NCBI GenBank assembly: GCA_937127165.1
Contig: CAKZLR010000026.1
Location: forward strand, 1-23,674
Source: an uncultured Candidatus Peregrinibacteria bacterium
Lineage (GTDB): Bacteria > Patescibacteriota > JACMRA01
Direction: 5' to 3'
Length of the DNA: 23,674 nt
The notes beneath the pieces were generated by a model. That model saw nothing but the letters and a program-made list of their open reading frames with translations, had not been told where the DNA came from and searched no databases. Both the position numbers and the translations under genes were made by a program. Below are positions 8,201 through 15,950 of this stretch, in pieces. Within the stretch, counting starts at the first letter, position 1. Each line of letters starts with the position of its first letter.

Positions 8201-8704
8201 AATAATTTCTATTTTTATTCAAAATAATCTCAAAACAAGAATTTTGAAACCTCTTTATTTTCTTTTAAAATGTCAAAGCTTTTTTAGCAGTTTAGAATAG
8301 ATCCTTCACAACAACTAAAGCTCAACATTTATAAAATCAAATATCTTTTATTTTGTATAATATACATTTCTGATTTTCACTTTCAAGATGAATTAAAAAG
8401 AAAAACAAAAAATATAAGTTTCCACAATCTTTATACAGCCTTAAATTGTTTGTCTTTAAAAACTGGGAATTAACTACAATTTTCTAAAAGCTGGTGACTA
8501 CTTGATATAATGAAGGGTAAAGTAGTAGGTTGTAGTAAAAGTGGCAGTAAGTACAAAGTTTGCATAAAAGCAAAAAGTAGAGTATACTCTCCGTTACAGA
8601 TTGAGTAATCTGGTCTAAATCCAAAATAGATATTTAACATAGAAAAAGATAAACTAACAATAATAGTTTACTGTAAAAACAAGAATAAAAACAAATACAT
8701 CTGT
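8201..8704. other. 504-bp intergenic region between divergent genes
   Basis: This gap separates the minus-strand IMPase gene from the plus-strand large exoprotein gene. It contains a TATAAT at 8356-8361 without a convincing -35 and the extended -10 described separately. No frame gives a recognisable protein. A 56-codon minus frame (8640 to 8470) and a 32-codon plus frame (8510-8608) overlap each other and are not supported. Confidence 0.6.
8503..8511 (+). promoter_or_regulatory. Extended -10 promoter element, likely for the large exoprotein
   Basis: TGATATAAT matches the extended -10 consensus TGnTATAAT exactly. No -35 is visible, which is common for extended -10 promoters. It would give a leader of about 185 nt before the ATG at 8705. 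Confidence 0.45.
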
Positions 8705-11700
8705 ATGCCTTCTCATCCTCTTTACTATACATTACATACTCCCAACCAATCTCAAAAAGGTAAAAAATGGGTAAGAAAAGCGATAAAAAATGGGCCAAAA
8801 TTAGGTTTTATCGGTTCTATAGTTTCTGTTTATATATTAGTTGCTGCTCTGCTAGGTTTTGCGATGTTTAGTGGTTTTAGAGACCAAGGGCAAGCATCTG
8901 TAGAAAGTGCACATGTTTCTGCTTCTTTGCGGTTGATAGAAAGCGAGACTTATCAGATTGGTAGTCAGGTAGAAGTTTCTTTAACCTTACAAAACACAAG
9001 TATAGTAGAGCCTATAAACAATCTTAATATTGAGTTAAGATCGACTAAAAATGCAGTAGTTTGGCAAACAGCAGTGCTTAAAACTAACACTCTCCAAATG
9101 AAGGAGTTAAAACCTACGGGTAATATATTTGTAATTCCTTTTTTAGCTGCTGGAGAAAGGGCAGAATACAAAGTAGTAGGTATTTTAGCTGATAACGATT
9201 TTGATTTTTTAACATTAGTTGCTAATATAACTTTCAGAAACAAGGAAGGTTTGCAAACTACAGTAACTAATAGAGTTTTTACCAAAATTGAAGAATCCTT
9301 TAATCGCAACAGTCTTCTTAAACTTGAACCCACTAAACTAAATTACAAACGAGAAGAAAAAGTTGAGCTCAAACTCTTTGCTCAAAACCACGATGGTGAA
9401 CCGGATCCTTTAGCTCCACTTATTAAAGGTAAAGTTTATATTTCTCGAAAAGACACAAAAAACACTATCGCTTCTTTAGATTGTCAGATTGGTAATCAGC
9501 CCCAATGTTTTATTAGTCTGGAAAAACTAGAACCTGGAAATTATACAGCTATTTTTATATCCGAAGATGAACAAGTTTTAAGCCATATTGCCCAATTTAA
9601 AATTGAAGGAGAAGCTAATAGATTCAAACCAAGTGATCTATCTACCTTGCACCTACCGTTTAACAATCAATCGATTAACGGAATTGTACCAGTAATAGCT
9701 AGACAAGTAATGGGATTAAATGATAGACCTAGTGGAGAAAAATGTGTTTTTGAGATTATTAGAGACAAAAAGGTGGTAGAAACGGTTGAAGCGGCAGTTC
9801 AAAACGACAGAACTTGTTCAACTATTCTAGATGGCACTAATTTTAAAGTTGGTAATGGTAGTTATACAATCAAATTACAAGAAACTTCAAAATCTTCTAA
9901 TGTATTATTTTTACAAAAGTCTCCTAATTTAATACCTATTGAAAACATTACTCCAAGCATGAATTTGGGCAATAGTGTGCAAATTTTTGCCAAGAACATT
10001 CCTCAACTAACAATTGTGCAAAATATAACAGAGGGGGAAGAGTCTGAAACAGAGGGTCAAGAAAATAGTGAAGATCCTCAACTTTATAATGGCAAGGCTG
10101 TTTTAGGTATTTGGCATCCTCGTAGCGGTGAATTTAAAGAAATTACTAATTTTGGTGGTGCCCCCATTCAAATTGTAAATGGCCAGCTAAACTTAAATAT
10201 TCCTGCTAGTGAATTTGTTAGAGGTGGTTTTTATTCAATCTTTATAAAACTAGAAGACGGTAGATATAGTGATTTTTTAGGCCTATCATTTGAGGATAGA
10301 ACGATTGGTTTTAGTTATAGTGGGGTAATTGTAGAAAACTTAAACGATCTAAAGGTTGGGCAAGATTTTTCTCTTAGATTGGAGAATGTGGTAGACAGAA
10401 GTGGTAATCGAATTAGTCAAGGCGAGTGTGCAGCTAATATTTATCAAACAACTTCTGGGCCAATTCCTGTAACTGTTAAAGGAAAACTACTTGATGGAAC
10501 TTGTAGAGTAGTCGTTCCAAAAGGTAAGATTACTAGGAGCGGGCCAATTTTAGTTACTTTTATGGGTGATAACATTGCTAATCCTATCAATCAAAGTAGA
10601 CAATTGTACATTACACCTAACAAGGCTGAGAAATTTGGTTTTTTAGGTCTGGAATACGAGCCAGCTATGACAGGTTATGCCAACAATTTTATTATTGGAC
10701 CTGTTACAGACTTGTATGGCAACACCACCAATGTTAATAATCTAAGCCTTCAAGTATTTGATTTAACACCCGGAATAACAGATAATTCTAGACAGAATAA
10801 CAAAGAATCTAGTCCAGTTATACCATCCGAACCAAAACTTATAAACGAGTATACTTTGACAGTAGAAGATGGATTTGCTAAAGTAACCGCCCCATCTACT
10901 TTATTTAATGCAGAAAAATTGAAACTAGTTCTTTTGAACGAAGAGAAAAAGGTTATTAAAGAAAAAATAGTGGAAGTTGTAAAAAACCAAGAAGAAAATC
11001 AAAGACTAATTTTACCAAATTTTCCCAAGGTTATAAACAGTGATAGCAAGATCAAGTTAGGTATCAGTGGTGTAGATTTTAATACAGTTAATGAATGCAA
11101 GCTAAACTATTTCAAGAGCGAAGACAGTTTTTCTGAAAATAGGGTAAAAGTAAATGCCGAAAATTCTAGCTGTGAATTTGACTGGAATTTAAACCAACAC
11201 AGAGACAATCAGTATGCTCTAATACAGCTTCAAGCTGGTTCCAAATTATTTACTCATATTGTCAAACATACCAGTGGGCAAGCTAGTAACCTTTTTGTAA
11301 CTGCATCACAGATCAGAATCAACGATCGTGATGAAATTGAGTTAGATTTATTAACTTCACCAATCGCTGATATTAATGGTAGACCAGTAGAGGATGGTGT
11401 GATTAGGTGGCAAATTAATAATAAAACTCAGGAAAGTCGTATTAAAAATGGTTTTTCTAAATTAGTCATAAACCCTGAGAATATGAATTCTCAAGATATA
11501 AAAAGAGTATTAGATCAAAAATTTTTGGAAATTAGTTTGGACGGTAGGGCTAGTGTGACCGCTATAAACCGAACTAAAACTATGTCCATTTATTTAGGTA
11601 ACAAAGAGTTAACCGGTACTAGAGCTCAGTTCGATATTAGAAAAGCTTCAACACAACTTTTATTTGGTCAAAAACAGATTTTTCAATTTAGAACAAATGC

Positions 11701-12142
11701 TTGTGAGGCTAGTATTTTGTCAGATCAAGGAATACAAAGAAATGTAAGGACTCATTGGCAAGGCGGTATTTGTTATGTAGAGGTTGGAGGTACTTTGGGT
11801 AATAATTCTGTTTTGTTTGAGCAAAATGGTTTTACTTTGGGTCAGTTTGATTACCTTGTTAGTCAAGAGAAAGTAGAAGTTAATTGGTGTGATAGTAATC
11901 CTTGTAAGATTCAAGTCATCACACAAAATAGAGGTAATATACAAGTCATTATTTATGACGGTGATAGGCAATACAGATTTGAAACCGATGCTGTGGATAA
12001 TGTTATTGAAATTAGTCAAAACGGTCTAAATCCACTTAGAGACTATTTGGTAGAGATGAGATTTTACAGAAATGATGGAGCTATGGCATCTTTTTACAAC
12101 CAAATCAGTGGAGAATTACTACAATCTAGAAATCGAGGTTAA
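8705..12142 (+). CDS. Large membrane-anchored extracellular beta-rich protein, family not recognised
   Basis: The protein has 1145 residues. Residues 1-32 are basic (KKWVRKAIKNGPK), one hydrophobic helix follows (about 33-56, GFIGSIVSVYILVAALLGFA), and the remainder is hydrophilic. This fits an N-in, signal-anchor protein with a roughly 1090-residue exterior. The exterior reads as a string of beta-sandwich (Ig-like) modules with hallmarks such as LEPGNYTAIF and GNGSYTIKL. All 12 cysteines come in pairs: 260/268, 347/371, 575/600, 798/823, 1000/1023, 1062/1067. Four pairs are 23-25 residues apart, which suggests one disulfide per module. No catalytic motif, sortase signal or C-terminal membrane segment is seen. 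The ATG at 8705 has no Shine-Dalgarno. It is convergent with the decayed serA, whose stop is 23 bp beyond. A role in cell envelope or host-surface contact is inference only. Confidence 0.85.
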   Translation: MPSHPLYYTLHTPNQSQKGKKWVRKAIKNGPKLGFIGSIVSVYILVAALLGFAMFSGFRDQGQASVESAHVSASLRLIESETYQIGSQVEVSLTLQNTSIVEPINNLNIELRSTKNAVVWQTAVLKTNTLQMKELKPTGNIFVIPFLAAGERAEYKVVGILADNDFDFLTLVANITFRNKEGLQTTVTNRVFTKIEESFNRNSLLKLEPTKLNYKREEKVELKLFAQNHDGEPDPLAPLIKGKVYISRKDTKNTIASLDCQIGNQPQCFISLEKLEPGNYTAIFISEDEQVLSHIAQFKIEGEANRFKPSDLSTLHLPFNNQSINGIVPVIARQVMGLNDRPSGEKCVFEIIRDKKVVETVEAAVQNDRTCSTILDGTNFKVGNGSYTIKLQETSKSSNVLFLQKSPNLIPIENITPSMNLGNSVQIFAKNIPQLTIVQNITEGEESETEGQENSEDPQLYNGKAVLGIWHPRSGEFKEITNFGGAPIQIVNGQLNLNIPASEFVRGGFYSIFIKLEDGRYSDFLGLSFEDRTIGFSYSGVIVENLNDLKVGQDFSLRLENVVDRSGNRISQGECAANIYQTTSGPIPVTVKGKLLDGTCRVVVPKGKITRSGPILVTFMGDNIANPINQSRQLYITPNKAEKFGFLGLEYEPAMTGYANNFIIGPVTDLYGNTTNVNNLSLQVFDLTPGITDNSRQNNKESSPVIPSEPKLINEYTLTVEDGFAKVTAPSTLFNAEKLKLVLLNEEKKVIKEKIVEVVKNQEENQRLILPNFPKVINSDSKIKLGISGVDFNTVNECKLNYFKSEDSFSENRVKVNAENSSCEFDWNLNQHRDNQYALIQLQAGSKLFTHIVKHTSGQASNLFVTASQIRINDRDEIELDLLTSPIADINGRPVEDGVIRWQINNKTQESRIKNGFSKLVINPENMNSQDIKRVLDQKFLEISLDGRASVTAINRTKTMSIYLGNKELTGTRAQFDIRKASTQLLFGQKQIFQFRTNACEASILSDQGIQRNVRTHWQGGICYVEVGGTLGNNSVLFEQNGFTLGQFDYLVSQEKVEVNWCDSNPCKIQVITQNRGNIQVIIYDGDRQYRFETDAVDNVIEISQNGLNPLRDYLVEMRFYRNDGAMASFYNQISGELLQSRNRG

Positions 12143-12164
12143 GATACTAAAGATACTAATCTTA

Positions 12165-13400
12165 TTATAGAATTTGTAAATTTGGTAAAGCGTATATACG
12201 AAGTGTTGAGGATATCTTCTGTAGTTTGTCTGGAATTTGACTGTTTATTGGTTGATTTGTGTCTATTAAAATCAAAACAGATTCTATAAGTTTATTAGTT
12301 CTCCATTTTTAAGCTTCGATGTTGATTTTATTATTTCCTAAAATAGAATTAATTTAAGCTAGCATGTCCTTGGTTTACGAGTATATACAAAAATCTAGCT
12401 TTGAAATTATTATTCGCAGGTTTAAGCTTAGAAAAATTTGCAGACAAAGTAGTCGTTTTCCCGTATCTCAAAAAATTTAGAATCTGAGTTGATACAACTT
12501 ACCATATTTTCTTGAGCTTCTTTAGTACTACCTTCAATATGAAGAGTTAGAATTACATTTGGAAGTCCTATTAAAGGACAATCAAAAGGTTCTTGGTTGT
12601 TTTTAGTTCAACAGAAAAAACGTCTATTGCCGCTCCAGCTATTTACCTTTTTGCAAAGCCACTTTTAAATCGTCTAGACTTACTACTTGACCTAGAGAAC
12701 AATTTATTAATGAGATCTATCCTTCATTTTGTTAATTTACTGCTTACTAATTAAGTTTGTTTTCTCTGGCCTGCCATCAACCTGAAAAGAAAGAATGTCA
12801 CTATTTTCTAGTAACTTGCCTAAACTGCTACATTTTAAGCATTTCCAAGGGCCATCTTTTCACTAATATTTAATACATCCTCATTCCGAGGCTTTTAGCT
12901 AATACTGATAATTGCAAACCAATATTTTCATAAAACCCAAGATCTCTAGTTCTTTACCTCTAACTTTAGAGGAGCCTGTAGTTGTTTTTTGTCAAACGTG
13001 ATTATGCATTGATAGCTTGTATATGCACCTTCTTAGTAGATAATTATTGCTCCTATAACTAATTCTACAACACTACGACTATTACTAAAAGGTGTATTAA
13101 AAATAGGAATACCTAATTTGGTTATAGTTTTTCAATTGGTTTGGCTAGTACTAATACCAATACTTTTGCTGTTGCTAACTTTGGCGAATTTTCAAGAACT
13201 TTAGAGGTTATTTGAGTTTTTCATCTGATTCCTAACATATCTACATCTTGTAGTCTTTTTATTAAACATTCTAATTTAAAGCCCTGTCCAAAGATTCCAT
13301 CACTAACCACTCTTTTGCAAACATGGATCTGATTTGGTTGTTTATATTTTCCAATAGGAAAACTTTTTAGACATAAAACTAAACCTAAATATTTTAATGG
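12165..13400 (-). pseudogene. serA: Decayed D-3-phosphoglycerate dehydrogenase
   Basis: No long frame survives, but successive frames on the minus strand spell an E. coli-type SerA in order. Readable blocks are MLGIR and KTQITSKVLENSPKL (from 13238), GIPIFNTPFSNSRSVVELVI (13113 onward), GSSKVRGKELEILG (12976 onward), ENIGLQLSVLAKSLGMRMY, SLGKLLENSDILSFQ (12826 onward), NCSLGQVVSLDDLKVALQK (12704 onward), AGAAIDVFSVE, then GLPNVILTLHIEGSTKEAQE (within 12598-12452). An ACT-domain-like tail ends at the TAA at 12165-12167. At least four frameshifts and many stops interrupt it. The Rossmann glycine motif is broken, and the catalytic Arg (NASRG in E. coli) is Leu (NCSLG). The Glu and His are still readable. 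SerA makes 3-phosphohydroxypyruvate, the first step of serine synthesis. The total span equals a full-length gene of about 410 codons. Confidence 0.88.
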
Positions 13401-13777
13401 ATTTGAGGTTTTTGTCTAATTCAACTTCTTTACCAAATTTTCTTAAAGAAGATGAGATAGTTTGTTAGCTATTCTACGTCTTTAAAAGACTATGAATGTA
13501 GAAGTATCCTTTTTAATTTTAAGATTAAGCCAGAGAAAATCCGAAAGAATTATTACGTTTTACTATATTTAATTTTACTAAAAAATCTAAAGTTTCTAAA
13601 ACAAGATTAAAACAAATGACTAGCCATCCCTAATAAACACTAACATGATCTTTGCGTGTAAGAAAGATTAATTCTTTTAAGGATTAGAGATCGGCCGTTA
13701 TTGTTTTCAACAAAATAGAACTTTAAGTTTTATTATTTATTTTCTAAACGGTTAATTATCAAAAGTTAGTTTTTAAA
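13401..13777. other. Gap between decayed serA and tRNA-Pro; no assignable gene
   Basis: No intact frame exists. A minus-strand stretch reads VLETLDFLVKLNIVK with stops on either side. It could be the tail of a second decayed gene upstream of serA, but I cannot assign a family. Otherwise nothing is seen. Confidence 0.4.
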
Positions 13778-13852
13778 TGGTCGGGATGCAGGGAATTGAA
13801 CCCTGTACCTCCTGCTCCCAAAGCAGGCATGCTACCGGTGCACCACATCCCG
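13778..13852 (-). tRNA. tRNA-Pro (anticodon UGG)
   Basis: On the minus strand a full cloverleaf folds. The acceptor stem is CGGGATG/CATCCCG, the D arm GTGC/GCAT, the anticodon stem CCTGC/GCAGG with loop TTTGGGA (anticodon TGG at 13820-13818), the variable loop AGGTA, and the T arm CAGGG-TTCAATT-CCCTG. The discriminator is A and the 3' CCA is encoded (13780-13778). UGG reads all CCN proline codons with wobble. Confidence 0.97.
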
Positions 13853-13986
13853 AAATGTAAAACTACTTTTAGATCGCTTTAACAGCTTAAATTAAGCTAA
13901 GACGAGAAAACTATATTTTTAATCAAATTAATTGTCAAGCCAATAAAATTAAAGAGTTATATTTATCAATCGAAGTATTAAAGTGT

Positions 13987-14090
13987 TTATCTTTCCTGGA
14001 CTTCTAACAAATCTTGTGGGTTTGTAATATTGTTAGACTTATTTTAGAAAATCATCACTTACTTCAGCATAAACTGAGTAATTAAAGCAA
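13987..14090 (-). pseudogene. Possible C-terminal relic of a nucleotidyltransferase
   Basis: Minus-strand frames read EVSDDFLK, then after a frameshift NNITNPQDLLEVQER and a TAA at 13987-13989. This resembles the 'FxNINTPEDL..' ending of MobA-like and sugar-phosphate nucleotidyltransferases, which also stop about ten residues later. Only about 35 codons are readable and the upstream part would run into the glycosyltransferase gene, so this is tentative. Confidence 0.25.
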
Positions 14091-14143
14091 AGTTTTTACT
14101 AATTTATACGAATTTTATAATGCTTAATTAAGCAGCACAAAAA

Positions 14144-15562
14144 TTAATCATCACTAGAACTGTTTAATTCGCTTATAACAATATAATCCTGCCAATATTG
14201 TCTCTGGTGGGGGTTAATTTTTGATTCAACGGACTTTTGGTCTAACCACTCAAAATCACGATTTATAGCAGTACTGTGCGATAGTTTTGGGTAGTTTACA
14301 AAACATAAAAATGGTTCGATAGTATCAAACTTAAATCTAAGTTTCTGCCAGTTTAACAAACTTATTTTAGATAAACGATGGCTGGCTAGTTTGGTTGGTT
14401 TGGGGTCAAAATCGAGCAGTTTAAAATCAAGATTTGTCTTTTTTTTAGTGTTCAAATAATTTCGTTTAACGGATTCTTTTGAACGAATTGGTTCAACCAA
14501 AAATTCTGCTTCCGAGTTCTTGATTTGTACTAAAAATTTATTATCATCGCTTTTGATAATATTTACAAATTGCTTCGTGGTTTGGTTTGTACGAACAAAT
14601 TGATCAATGGTAGTATACCACCATAAACCTAGAACCGAATTAATAATTCTTTTTCGCCTATAAGGTAGCGTAAAAAATCTATACAACCATTCCAAACCAC
14701 TTAATACTAACCATCGAGGGGCTTTAGACTGTTTCGCTCCGCTTCCAATGTGGTCTAAAGCAGCACCTAAACCAGCGGTTAAAGTAAAGTTTATATTTGG
14801 ATCGGAGTACAAATCGTGGATAAAAAATTCTTGTTTACCGCTAGCTCCTCCTAAACACACTAAAATCAAGTCAGGTTTATACAGTTCAATATAATTTTTA
14901 GCTTTTTGTAGATCAGGATAAAAATCAAAGAGATTGTCTGGATTGAGATAATGTAAACTGAAATCTTGATTTGGAATGTCTTTCATCAAATTAGAATCTT
15001 TTGGTTGTCCCCAAAAGTCGATTTCTAGCTTAGGATACAAAGTTGTAATTGTCTGCAAAATTTGTTTAGAATTTCCATCGTTTCCACCTACAATTAAAGT
15101 CTTCCAGCCATTAGATTCAGCCAAATCCAACAAGTCATACACAAAATCTCTCCCTAAAATTAGTTGATTTTTAGTAGTTGAATTTAAATTCAACCTGAAT
15201 ACAAGGAAAATAGTAAGGTAAAGTAGATTGAGAAAAAGCTGAGCAAAAAATATTAGATAAAATAAAAAAAATCTTAACCAAAAGGGAAGTTTAACTAAAA
15301 ATTTGGTATATATTTTCACCAGAAAAGAGGGGCGAATAACTCTCCACATTGACCAATGTAGACCCTGTCCATCAATAGCTCCAAAAGCGGTTTTGTTTAG
15401 AATTTGCCTATAAAATGGATTTTTGTTGGCTCGTAGTACAAATTCGCTATATAAAAAATATAAGGTAGCTTTTTGGTTTTTAGTTAGTTGTCTTAACTCA
15501 CTTTTTAGCTTGAGACGGTTAGTTTGGGGTAAATTTACTCCAAGTAGTGTAGGGATATTCAT
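14144..15562 (-). CDS. WecG/TagA/CpsF-family glycosyltransferase (GT26) with membrane insertion
   Basis: This family transfers N-acetylmannosamine-type sugars from a UDP donor to a lipid-linked acceptor in surface glycan synthesis. Matching motifs are FGAIDGQGLHW (Asp64, expected catalytic base), GRDFVYDLLDLAESNGW, LIVGG, LILVCLGGASGKQEF and the signature GLGAALDHIGSG..APRW..GLEWLYR (264-295). The protein has 472 residues against about 200-250. A strongly hydrophobic stretch (about 90-124) is inserted between the Asp motif and GRDF, and about 150 residues follow the GT domain. I prefer the ATG at 15562 over a GTG at 15571, because AAAAGGTG (15575-15568) then sits as a well-spaced Shine-Dalgarno, the clearest in the window. 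A cluster of 9-bp sites lies 72-113 bp upstream. The exact donor and acceptor are unknown. Confidence 0.88.
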   Translation of the reverse strand: MNIPTLLGVNLPQTNRLKLKSELRQLTKNQKATLYFLYSEFVLRANKNPFYRQILNKTAFGAIDGQGLHWSMWRVIRPSFLVKIYTKFLVKLPFWLRFFLFYLIFFAQLFLNLLYLTIFLVFRLNLNSTTKNQLILGRDFVYDLLDLAESNGWKTLIVGGNDGNSKQILQTITTLYPKLEIDFWGQPKDSNLMKDIPNQDFSLHYLNPDNLFDFYPDLQKAKNYIELYKPDLILVCLGGASGKQEFFIHDLYSDPNINFTLTAGLGAALDHIGSGAKQSKAPRWLVLSGLEWLYRFFTLPYRRKRIINSVLGLWWYTTIDQFVRTNQTTKQFVNIIKSDDNKFLVQIKNSEAEFLVEPIRSKESVKRNYLNTKKKTNLDFKLLDFDPKPTKLASHRLSKISLLNWQKLRFKFDTIEPFLCFVNYPKLSHSTAINRDFEWLDQKSVESKINPHQRQYWQDYIVISELNSSSDD

Positions 15563-15567
15563 TTGCA

Positions 15568-15575
15568 ACACCTTT
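15568..15575 (-). promoter_or_regulatory. Shine-Dalgarno of the GT26 gene
   Basis: On the minus strand AAAAGGTG is followed by TTGCAA and ATG, a spacing of 5-7 nt. It decides the start at 15562. It is unusual here, because most other starts lack such a motif. Confidence 0.7.
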
Positions 15576-15633
15576 TGAATTATTTTTTATTTAGGATGTT
15601 TATTTTGATTTTTTAAAAGTTTTTAAGTATTCG

Positions 15634-15675
15634 TCAATTTTATCAACTTTATAAAGTTGAATCTAGTAAAGTTGA
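15634..15675. promoter_or_regulatory. Array of four 9-bp sites, candidate operator
   Basis: TCAATTTTA (15634-15642), TCAACTTTA (15643-15651), TAAAGTTGA (15652-15660), a 6-bp spacer, then TAAAGTTGA (15667-15675). The middle two make a perfect 18-bp palindrome; the outer two repeat the half-site in the matching orientation, with one mismatch in the first. The array lies just upstream of the GT26 gene, with its near edge 72 bp from the start codon. This looks like a multi-dimer repressor or activator site; the regulator is unknown. Confidence 0.55.
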
Positions 15676-15707
15676 GTATATTTCTACGCATTTTACATAA
15701 AAGTTTT

Positions 15708-15749
15708 GAGCAAAAACTCTTTTTGCTCTCGAATTTGACTTTTGTCAAA
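15708..15749. terminator. Two adjacent hairpins between glyA and the GT26 gene
   Basis: GAGCAAAAA-CTC-TTTTTGCTC (15708-15728) is a perfect 9-bp stem with a 3-nt loop. TTTGAC-TTTT-GTCAAA (15734-15749) is a perfect 6-bp stem with a 4-nt loop. They lie about 200 nt downstream of glyA and 150 nt upstream of the GT26 start. Neither has a clean U-tract, so terminator is only one reading. Confidence 0.35.
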
Positions 15750-15950
15750 AAAGCTTTCTACAAGGGTAAGTTTAGTTTTTTTATGTTTTTTATTAGCTGA
15801 AACTAGTTTTATCTGTTGAAAAGTGAAATCCAACTATTTCTATTACTTACAAATAAACGTCTTGTGTGTAAAACTCGTTTTCATCTTTGATTCTTAGCTT
15901 TTCTTAAAAACTGGTTTATATCTGTTTTTGAAAATAGCGGTCTGTAACAA

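Larger units (their letters stand above)
15572..15950. other. 379-bp gap glyA to GT26 gene
   Basis: Besides the 9-bp site array, the Shine-Dalgarno and the two hairpins, no gene is recognised. A minus-strand segment (about 15900-15850) reads KLRIKDENEFYTQDVYL between stops; it has a coding-like composition, but I cannot assign it. Confidence 0.4.

Noticed and set aside
8510..8608. A 32-codon Lys-rich plus-strand frame beginning MKGKVVGCSK.
   Set aside because: Its ATG overlaps the -10 element, so it could not be translated from that promoter; no Shine-Dalgarno and no homologue known to me.
8470..8640. A 56-codon minus-strand frame with a hydrophobic middle (FAFMQTLYLLPLLL) upstream of the large exoprotein gene.
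   Set aside because: No start signal, no recognisable family, and it overlaps the extended -10 element and another small frame. Composition alone is not enough.
11720..12019. A 99-codon minus-strand open frame inside the large exoprotein gene, and similar frames inside gyrA, glyA, sodA, trmD and others.
   Set aside because: All are antisense shadows of well-supported genes and show no family features.
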